A program made the position numbers and the translations under genes. Shown in pieces: positions 5,403 through 11,627 of a DNA stretch of 13,871 bases. The notes under the pieces are model-generated. The model worked only from the letters and a program-made list of their open reading frames with translations. It did no database searches and was not told where the DNA came from. Numbering within the stretch: position 1 is the stretch's first letter; every line of letters starts with the position of its first letter. Where the stretch lies: contig UQNE01000034.1 in assembly GCA_900542355.1 (NCBI GenBank), positions 1 through 13,871 of the forward strand. The letters are read 5' to 3'. This stretch comes from an uncultured Bacteroidales bacterium (GTDB lineage Bacteria > Bacteroidota > Bacteroidia > Bacteroidales > Paludibacteraceae).

Positions 5403-7034
5403 TTACTCAAACTCTGCACCTGTGGCGGTGTAGTATTTACCACCTTGGTGTATCATAAGCAGTCCATTACGAATGAATTTTGCGGGCATCTCGACGCCAA
5501 CATCTACGCCCGTGGTTTTGAAAGTACCACTATAGGCTTTCACGATATTGCCTGCACTATTCTTAGCATTGATAGTATAATGGTAGGTTGTACCGCTTTC
5601 CAAACCATCCACTACGAAATTGAACCCATTGTTCGCCACCTGGGGTGTCGCCGGCTCTTGGCTGCGAGCGGGGGCATCAAAACGAATGTTTTGCAATACG
5701 CCATTGGCATCAAATATGAGCAAACAAAACAAACTGCTACCTTTACTAATATCTATGGTATAGGTAGTAGCACTCGGGTCTTGAGGCCAAATAATCTCCA
5801 CATAGTGGTCAGAAGGATTAAGAATCGGCTCATCTACAGCGACCTGTTTGGCAGATAGCGGCAACACGATAAAGTCTTTCCAACACTCTGTTTGTCTGTA
5901 TTTCTCCACCGACTCGGCAGGGACATACAAGGGTATGGTTGGCACACCATAAAAGGCATCATCATAAATTTCAGGCGGCTCTATTGCATAGCAAGTTACT
6001 GAAGTTAATGCAGAACAATCACGGAATGCACTAATCTCCACCGATGTAACATACTGAGGGATAGTAATAGTTGAGAGGCCGGAACAGCCATCAAAAGCAT
6101 TATTACCAATTAGAGTAACAGTAGTAGGAAGGGCTACTGTTCTTAGGTTAGGGCACCTCATAAACATACACCCCTGCACAGATTTCACACCTCGCCCAAT
6201 GACTACAGACGATAATGACGAATCTCCCGAAAATATGCCGCCACCAAGTTCTATCACACTCCCCGGAATTGTAACAGAATCTAATACCAGACAGGATGCG
6301 AAAGCACTAGAACCTATATTCTTTACACTATTAGGGATACTAATCGTAGCAAGATTACTACAACCTTCAAAAGCCTCCGTCTCAATACTTTTAACACTTT
6401 TAGGTAAGACGACACTTCTTAGGCCTTCGCAATAATAGAATGCGGCAGGTCCTATGATGTTAATCGTGTTTGGAATGATGGTATTTTGGCACCCGGCGAT
6501 CAGAGCATTGGTAGAAGTTTCAATGATTGCATTGCAATTATCACGGCTATCATATTTAGGGTTGCCCTGTTCTACCGAAATTGACTGTATATTACTACAC
6601 CATGCAATCATTTGATATCCTATCCGGATTACAGACTTGGGTATAGTGAGGGATTTTAACCCACGGCATCCTCGAAATGTATAGTTACCGATAAGTATTA
6701 CACTATTAGGAATAGTGATTTCGGTCAGACTACTACATCCCTCAAATGCACGGGCACCAATACTTATCACACTATTGGGAATGATAACTGAGGCAAGATT
6801 AGCACAATAATAAAATGCACCGGCATCAATCTTTGTTACGCTATAATCTTTACCATTATATGTAACAGACGAAGGAATACAGACCGAAGAAAGTCCAACA
6901 AACTCCTTATGGGATACTACTGCCACGGTGCTATCGCTCGTACAATCGTAATACAAATCACCATATTGGAAGCCATGCGCCATATTGGTTGCTACAAATA
7001 GGAATAGGATAAAAGTAAATAACTTCTCTTTCAT
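5403..7034 (-). CDS. BspA-like leucine-rich-repeat surface protein
   Basis: 543 aa. Residues 1-21 are a signal peptide (cleavage near AHG/F). About ten LRR_5 repeats follow (roughly residues 70-360) with the pattern AF..C..L..V.IPNSV..IG, typical of BspA/TpLRR proteins. Then comes the usual cap (LYVPAESVEKYRQ...WKDFIVLP), a beta-sandwich region like Fn3 (about 405-505) and a short C-terminal tail (KFIRNGLLMI, then G-G-K-Y-Y-T-A-T-G). BspA-like proteins are surface or secreted and are linked to adhesion and coaggregation. The gene is clearly more AT-rich than its neighbours (22 G+C in the 60 bases 6781-6840 by hand count), which fits recent acquisition. It has its own promoter upstream and converges on rpsO. 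Confidence 0.9.
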   Translation of the reverse strand: MKEKLFTFILFLFVATNMAHGFQYGDLYYDCTSDSTVAVVSHKEFVGLSSVCIPSSVTYNGKDYSVTKIDAGAFYYCANLASVIIPNSVISIGARAFEGCSSLTEITIPNSVILIGNYTFRGCRGLKSLTIPKSVIRIGYQMIAWCSNIQSISVEQGNPKYDSRDNCNAIIETSTNALIAGCQNTIIPNTINIIGPAAFYYCEGLRSVVLPKSVKSIETEAFEGCSNLATISIPNSVKNIGSSAFASCLVLDSVTIPGSVIELGGGIFSGDSSLSSVVIGRGVKSVQGCMFMRCPNLRTVALPTTVTLIGNNAFDGCSGLSTITIPQYVTSVEISAFRDCSALTSVTCYAIEPPEIYDDAFYGVPTIPLYVPAESVEKYRQTECWKDFIVLPLSAKQVAVDEPILNPSDHYVEIIWPQDPSATTYTIDISKGSSLFCLLIFDANGVLQNIRFDAPARSQEPATPQVANNGFNFVVDGLESGTTYHYTINAKNSAGNIVKAYSGTFKTTGVDVGVEMPAKFIRNGLLMIHQGGKYYTATGAEFE

Positions 7035-7063
7035 AATACTTTATACTTTTGTACTTTGCGAGT

Positions 7064-7096
7064 GCAAAGATACTACATTTTTTGCATGTTTGCAAA
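7064..7096 (-). promoter_or_regulatory. Promoter of the BspA-like gene
   Basis: Read on the minus strand: TTTG (7096-7093), 20 bp, TATCTTTGC (7072-7064). This is a perfect Bacteroides consensus with a predicted start near 7057 and a leader of about 23 nt. The -7 box is flanked by a mirrored GTACTTTGC on the plus strand, making a near-palindrome around the start site. Confidence 0.85.
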
Positions 7097-7122
7097 CAAA
7101 TGGATAAGTTTAGCGGGGAGGG

Positions 7123-7161
7123 GCGGGCTTGGCAAGCCCGCGACGGGGACGCTTCGCGGGC
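7123..7161. repeat. GC-rich overlapping palindromes
   Basis: GCGGGCTTG-G-CAAGCCCGC (7123-7141) is a perfect 9-bp inverted repeat. GCCCGCG (7136-7142) also pairs with CGCGGGC (7155-7161) around 12 nt. The two hairpins share 7136-7141 and so exclude each other. GC-rich palindromes like this resemble REP or mobile-element end sequences. It sits exactly between an acquired-looking gene and a truncated porin. Confidence 0.8.
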
Positions 7162-7185
7162 GGGGGGATAGACGGAATAGAGGAT

Positions 7186-7223
7186 ATAGATAGACTAGGA
7201 ACTCTATATAGACTAGGAGAACT
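7186..7223. repeat. Short direct repeat TAGACTAGGA
   Basis: ATAGACTAGGAACT near 7190 is repeated as ATAGACTAGGAGAACT near 7208, followed by a third ACTAGGG. It continues the non-coding, low-complexity stretch 7108-7240, where I see no gene. Confidence 0.6.
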
Positions 7224-7625
7224 AGGGACAGGGGGGCGGGGGAGACAGAAAGGGCGAAATCGATGCCTAAGACCTCGGTATCGAAACGGCAGAATGTCGC
7301 CAGCGACGCATACAGCGCGGGAGCGGAAATCGGTTACGATTTCTTCTCGCTGAACAAGACCTTACGCGAAAAAAAGCAGCAGTTCTTCCTCTTTGCACGC
7401 TACGACATCTACGATGCGCAAGCCAAGATAGACGCCAGTCGCAACTATTGGGCAGGGCGCCAGAAACTATCGTGCGGTTTCAACTATTTCCCTATCCCGC
7501 AGATAGTGGTGAAAGGCGAGTTTGGCTATGGCATACTGAACCAGAATCCGCACTCGGAGAACCGATACAACAACGAGCCGTATATCGCGCTGAGTATCAA
7601 CTACTGCGGAATGTTCTCGATGTAG
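7212..7625 (+). pseudogene. C-terminal remnant of an outer-membrane porin
   Basis: The frame is open from 7212 (in-frame TAG at 7209) to 7625, with its first ATG at 7263 (120 aa). From about 7296 it reads like the last strands of a Bacteroidetes porin: AGAEIGYDFFSL, QFFLFARYDIYDA, LSCGFNYFPIPQIVVKGEFGYGIL, then RYNNEPYIALSINYCGMFSM, with alternating residues and aromatic girdles and an ending typical of a barrel. Such porins are several hundred residues long and need a signal peptide; none is present here. The upstream part has been replaced by repeats and the AT-rich BspA-like gene, so this is most likely a deletion remnant. It lies 80 bp before the imelysin gene, a position where porin genes are found in related loci. 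Confidence 0.7.
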
Positions 7626-7705
7626 ATTTTGGAAAGCAGGCGGATAAGACCTATCCGACAAAAAAGACAAGCATAAGCAAATAAATAACTAACAAATAAA
7701 CGATA

Positions 7706-8933
7706 ATGAAAAAGATTTTCTTTTACGGAATGCTGCTTGTAGCAGCGGCAACGAGTATGACCTCGTGTGAGCAAAATGGCAATGGCGTAGAAAATCCTAA
7801 GGATAATCCAAAGGACACTACCATATTGTCAAAGAAAGAACAAGCCTTGAAGGCAGCAATGACTCCGTATGTGGACAACACGGTGATTGCCACCTACAAG
7901 AACCTCTCCGATGCGACCATCACACTCTACAACAACTGCGAAAATATCTTCAGCAAGTTTGAGGCAAAGACGCTCACCGATGCCGATGTGCAGGCGGCCG
8001 CCAAAGCGTGGACCGATTCCCGACGCTACTGGGAGTTGAGCGAGGCATTCCTGTTCGGCCCCGCAGCCAACCACAACATTGACCCACATATCGACTCATG
8101 GCCACTTGACAAAGACGGTATGGATGCTATGCTCGGCAACGCCGAACAGATGAAACTGATAGAGGAGCAAGGTGCTGATTATGTGGGTGATAAACTCGGC
8201 TATGGTTTGCTCGGCTTCCATGCCTATCGAGTATATGCTCTATGCCAACGACAATGCTGACAAGAGCAATGTGCGCACACATAACATCTCGACCTACACC
8301 CGTGCGGAGTTGGTTTACCTTGTGGCTGTGGCAGAAGATTTGCGCAACCAGACGGTGGCTCTCGAGGCTTCGTGGGCAAGCGTCAGCAATGTGAGCAAGG
8401 AGAAACAGGCTATCTTGGAAGAGGCTGAGATTGACTATGGTGTAGAGTTCAGCAAGGGCTACGGCTCGTATATGAAAGTGGCTACCGGCGGTACTTACGC
8501 CACCTATCAGGAGGCAGCCGAAGAGTTGATCCAGGGCTGTATCGACATTGCCGATGAGGTAGGTAACACCAAGATCGGTCGCTCGAACACCGCTACCTCG
8601 GAAGAAGACCGCAACTACATCGAGAGCCCATACGCGCTGAACTCGATTGAGGACTTCCAAGACAACATCCGCTCGATACAGAACGCATACTGCGGCAGCC
8701 AAGCAGGCGATGCATCGGTATCGGACTACATCAAATCGGTGGACGCAAACCTCGATGCAGAGTGCCGCAAGGTTATCGAAGACGCCATCAACGCCATCGG
8801 TCAGATTGCAGAGCCGTTTGCATTGGACGCTAATGCCAAGGGTGCTGCTGCCACCAACGCAGTGAAAGTGGTAGGAACAGACCTTGTGAATGTACTGAAC
8901 AAAGTGAACGCCAAACTGAGCGCACAAGACTAA
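7706..8933 (+). pseudogene. Imelysin-family lipoprotein, interrupted by a +1 frameshift
   Basis: Two overlapping frames, 7706-8260 and the frame ending at 8933, together encode one protein of 408 aa if one base is removed. Residues 1-21 are a lipoprotein signal (MTSC, Cys21 lipidated). SEAFLFGP (112-119) and DPHIDSWPLD are imelysin signatures. The frame breaks right after GFHA: an extra T at 8225 separates GCC from ATC GAG, and removing it gives G170-F-H172-A-I-E175, the conserved GxHxxE metal-site motif. Imelysin/IrpA/EfeO-type proteins are periplasmic or surface iron-binding factors. As written the product would be a 184-aa truncated protein lacking the C-terminal half. The base could be a true mutation or a sequencing error; it is not in a homopolymer. 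The gene is followed after 21 bp by the di-heme oxidoreductase gene. Confidence 0.85.
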
Positions 8934-8954
8934 TCACAAATAAATCAATAGAAT

Positions 8955-10628
8955 ATGAAAAAGTCATATCTTATGACGGGTATGCTTGTCAGTGTTTTTG
9001 CACTGGCAAGTTGCCATATTGAACAGGGTGGTCAAAACGAGCCCACCAACAAAGACACCGAACTTCCGGATTGGTACTACACGGGCGGACAACTCGGTAC
9101 ATCTTTTCTATCCACAGCCAACGCATACGAGCAGCCGACACCATCGGTAGAGAACGGCAACTGGATGGAGTCGTTTAAGGCCGGAGAGGCATTGTTTGAG
9201 AAGCAGTTTATGAGCAACACGAGCGGTACACGCGGCGGCTTAGGACCGGTATATGTGCGTTCCTCGTGTATCCACTGCCACCCCGGCTACGGGCATGGCA
9301 AGTCGGTGGCAGAAGGCACCTACAACTCGTCGGAGATAGGTAACGGCACGCTGCTTGTGATCTACGACCCCGCAACGGAAGCCTACAAGACTTGGGTAGC
9401 CGGTATGCCTCAGTTGCACGCCGTTGCCCCCTTCAAAGCCCCAATAGACGAGAGCAAGATCACGGTCAGTTGGAAGACCGTCAGCACCTGCGCTGCCAGC
9501 GGCAACAAGATGGCTTTTGCCGACGGCGAGACCTTTGAGTTGCGTTACCCAGAAGTGAACATGCCGGAAGACGCTATCTATGGGCACGAGCAGTTGGACC
9601 TCGGGCAATACGAGGTAAAACTAGAGAACACGATAGGTATCTTTGGTACGGGTCTGACCGACGCTATCCCCGACGACTCGATTACCGCTCAATGGGCGAA
9701 AGAGGAGAAGGCTTATGCTGCAGGCTATCTAAAGCACTGGAAATCAGCGTGGTTTGAAGGCGGCAGTTGGAAAGCCGAGAACGGTGCTTACTACGCTAAC
9801 TCGAAGCAGGGCGACGGCACGAAGTATGTGCGCCGCTACACCTATGCCATGTCGCGCGGACCGTTGCTCGACGCTGCCGGAGCGAATGCGATATGGAACA
9901 TCACCAATGTAACGCGCTCCGACCGCCGCTACCACTACTTAGACCTCGCAGGCAAAAACTACGCCACCATCTCGTCGAAAGACCCGGATGTACAAGCCGG
10001 TTTCCCCGCTTACATTGAGAAAATTGACCCGAAACACGAGCACGCCGAGTGGTTCACCGACAATGTAGAGCAGAATATCTACAACTATCTGACCAGCACC
10101 GACCTGCCTGTGGAGATGTCGGACGACGAGTACTCCGATTTTATGGTTTGGCACCGCGGTTTGGCAGTACCGGCGGCGCGTGATGTGAAGGACAAAGATG
10201 TGCTGCGCGGGCGTGAACTCTTCACGCAGATCGGTTGCGCCGAGTGCCACCGTCCGTCGTGGACCACAGGCGCAGACTACATCCAAGACCCGAACAAGTT
10301 CTTCACCCGCAACAACGATATGCCGCGTTATCCATACCAGACCATCTGGCCCTACACCGACTTTGTACAGCACAAACTCTGTATGGAGAAAGATATCCGT
10401 ACCGGTTGGTGCCGCACCACTCCACTATGGGGCCGCGGTTTGCACCAGAAAATCACAGGCGATGCGTACGAAGCATGTATGCACGATACACATGCCCGCA
10501 ATGTGGTGGAGGCTATCATGTGGCACGGCTACAGCGAGGAGAGCGACGCCTTTGAGACAACCAAAGCCTTCTACAACCTGTCGAAAGCCGACCGCGACGC
10601 ACTAGTGAAATTTGTGAACGCCATCTGA
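8955..10628 (+). CDS. Di-heme c-type oxidoreductase lipoprotein (DUF1111/DHOR family)
   Basis: 557 aa. It begins with a lipoprotein signal (FALASC, Cys20). Two c-type heme sites are present: C105-I-H-C108-H109, followed by PGYGHG, and C428-A-E-C431-H432. Their spacing and the long C-terminal part (LHQKITGDAYEACMHDTHARNVVEAIMWHG) are characteristic of the di-heme oxidoreductase (putative peroxidase, 'thiol oxidoreductase') family, distantly related to MauG/cytochrome c peroxidases. It would sit in the periplasm or on the membrane and needs the cytochrome c maturation system. It is the last gene of the porin-imelysin-DHOR cluster; in EfeUOB systems a heme peroxidase likewise pairs with an imelysin-domain protein, so a redox step in iron uptake is plausible. 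The coding sequence is intact. Confidence 0.88.
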   Translation: MKKSYLMTGMLVSVFALASCHIEQGGQNEPTNKDTELPDWYYTGGQLGTSFLSTANAYEQPTPSVENGNWMESFKAGEALFEKQFMSNTSGTRGGLGPVYVRSSCIHCHPGYGHGKSVAEGTYNSSEIGNGTLLVIYDPATEAYKTWVAGMPQLHAVAPFKAPIDESKITVSWKTVSTCAASGNKMAFADGETFELRYPEVNMPEDAIYGHEQLDLGQYEVKLENTIGIFGTGLTDAIPDDSITAQWAKEEKAYAAGYLKHWKSAWFEGGSWKAENGAYYANSKQGDGTKYVRRYTYAMSRGPLLDAAGANAIWNITNVTRSDRRYHYLDLAGKNYATISSKDPDVQAGFPAYIEKIDPKHEHAEWFTDNVEQNIYNYLTSTDLPVEMSDDEYSDFMVWHRGLAVPAARDVKDKDVLRGRELFTQIGCAECHRPSWTTGADYIQDPNKFFTRNNDMPRYPYQTIWPYTDFVQHKLCMEKDIRTGWCRTTPLWGRGLHQKITGDAYEACMHDTHARNVVEAIMWHGYSEESDAFETTKAFYNLSKADRDALVKFVNAI

Positions 10629-10671
10629 TCTCGATGTGCGTCTCCGCTCCACTAATGACGGTTACACAGAG

Positions 10672-10726
10672 GAACAAAAGGGAACATTAATTACCATGTA
10701 ATTAGACATTAATTCCTTTGTTCCGC
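10672..10726. repeat. CATnTAATT array within a longer imperfect inverted repeat
   Basis: Boxes are CATTAATT at 10685, CATGTAATT at 10695 and CATTAATT at 10707. Outer arms GGAACAAAAGGGAA and TTCCTTTGTTCC are nearly complementary, and the centre TAATTAC-CAT-GTAATTA is a perfect 7-bp inverted repeat, so the whole could fold into one long hairpin. The GC-rich hairpin half of the composite element is absent. The rest of the 450-bp gap 10629-11078 holds a CCATTAAA-type tail, a 14-bp box shared with rpsO at 10780 and the rplS promoter. Confidence 0.75.
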
Positions 10727-10917
10727 TTATGCTCTACGGGACTCCATTAAACGCCACTAAATAGCCATTAAAACTGTCATTTTGTCCCGAATGCAGAGAA
10801 TGTAGAGATTGCATTATCTGCTTTTGGGAAAAATAGACAGAATGTAGGGGCCGCTACCGGAAACTATGCGCAAGAAGCGCAAAATTAGCGAGATAATGCA
10901 AAGAAAAGCCGATAGAA

Positions 10918-10950
10918 TTTGGATAATCGGAAATTTTGTAGTAATTTTGC
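10918..10950 (+). promoter_or_regulatory. rplS promoter
   Basis: TTTG (10918-10921), 20 bp, TAATTTTGC (10942-10950), a full match to the Bacteroides consensus. A start near 10957 would leave a leader of about 120 nt before the ATG at 11079. Confidence 0.85.
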
Positions 10951-11078
10951 AGCCGATTTGCGCTGAGTCTCTGGCGATTGAAGTAGGTAGCGGGCGAGCG
11001 GGGCGACAGTCCGGCGAGAAGCAAGCACCGAATAGTAGTGAATACTCTGCGCTGTAACCATTTAATTATCAAACAGAA

Positions 11079-11432
11079 ATGGATTTGATTAAGATTGCCG
11101 AAGAGGCATTCGCCGGTGAAAAGAAAGAGTTTCCGGCATTCAAAGCCGGTGATCAGATCACGGTGGCTTATCGTATTAAAGAGGGTAACAAGGAGCGTAT
11201 CCAGGAGTTCCGTGGCGATGTAATCGCTATTCACGGCAGCGAGGACAAGAAACGCTTCACCGTTCGCAAGATGTCGGGCAATGTAGGTGTAGAGCGTATC
11301 TTCCCTATGGACAGCCCCTTCATTGAGAGCATCACCGTTAACAAGTACGGTAAGGTTCGTCGCTCGAAGATTTACTACCTCCGCAACCTCACAGGTAAGA
11401 AGGCTCGTATTCAAGAACGCCGAGTTAAGTAA
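11079..11432 (+). CDS. rplS: 50S ribosomal protein L19
   Basis: 117 aa, the usual size. L19 lies at the 30S-50S interface. The sequence contains the family core: FKAGDQITVAYRIKEG (about 21-36), RIQEFRGDVIAI, FTVRKMSGNVGVERIFPMDSPFIESI and the basic C-terminus VRRSKIYYLRNLTGKKARIQER. It is a single-gene unit here, with its own promoter upstream and a strong terminator 15 bp after the stop, and is not joined to trmD or other classic partners. Confidence 0.97.
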   Translation: MDLIKIAEEAFAGEKKEFPAFKAGDQITVAYRIKEGNKERIQEFRGDVIAIHGSEDKKRFTVRKMSGNVGVERIFPMDSPFIESITVNKYGKVRRSKIYYLRNLTGKKARIQERRVK

Positions 11433-11447
11433 ACCAAAAGGGAAAAG

Positions 11448-11473
11448 AAAGAGCCGCAAGGCTCTTTTTTTTT
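11448..11473 (+). terminator. rplS intrinsic terminator
   Basis: AAAGAGCC (11448-11455), loop GCAA, GGCTCTTT (11460-11467), with an uninterrupted T-run at 11465-11473. A classical rho-independent terminator. Confidence 0.93.
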
Positions 11474-11487
11474 CGAGGATACTGAAG

Positions 11488-11520
11488 GACCTCCCCAAGC
11501 CCCTCCAAGGGAGGGGATGT
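11488..11520. repeat. GC-rich hairpin element without the CATnTAATT array
   Basis: CCTCCCCAAG, then CCCCTCC-AAG-GGAGGGG, then ATGT. Only the first half of the composite repeat is present; the GAACAAGG of the usual linker appears instead to have expanded into the heptamer array that follows. Confidence 0.8.
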
Positions 11521-11537
11521 GTGTGCGGGGGAGGGGA

Positions 11538-11607
11538 GAACAAGGAATAAAGAATAAAGAACAAGGAACAAAGAACAAGGAACAAAGAACAAGGAACAAA
11601 GAACAAG
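11538..11607. repeat. Heptamer array GAAYAAR, ten copies
   Basis: Ten uninterrupted 7-bp units, all fitting GAAYAAR, mostly alternating GAACAAG and GAACAAA, with two GAATAAA units near the start. The array ends 20 bp before the uvrB ATG and therefore probably lies in its leader or promoter. Perfect tandem units of this kind are prone to copy-number change. Confidence 0.9.
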
Positions 11608-11627
11608 GATAAAAAGCAGATTAGGCT

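Noticed and set aside
8215..8260. Programmed +1 frameshift in the imelysin gene
   Set aside because: No slippery codon with a stop or Shine-Dalgarno-type stimulator is evident, and imelysins are not known to use recoding; a mutation or read error is simpler.
8127..8927. 266-aa minus-strand open frame opposite the imelysin gene
   Set aside because: It mirrors the coding strand of a gene with clear imelysin motifs, is rich in Cys/His/Val as expected of an antisense shadow, and has no start context.
10854..11606. 250-aa minus-strand open frame
   Set aside because: It runs antisense through rplS, its terminator, the hairpin element and the heptamer array; its N-terminus is just translated repeat (LFLVLCSLFF).
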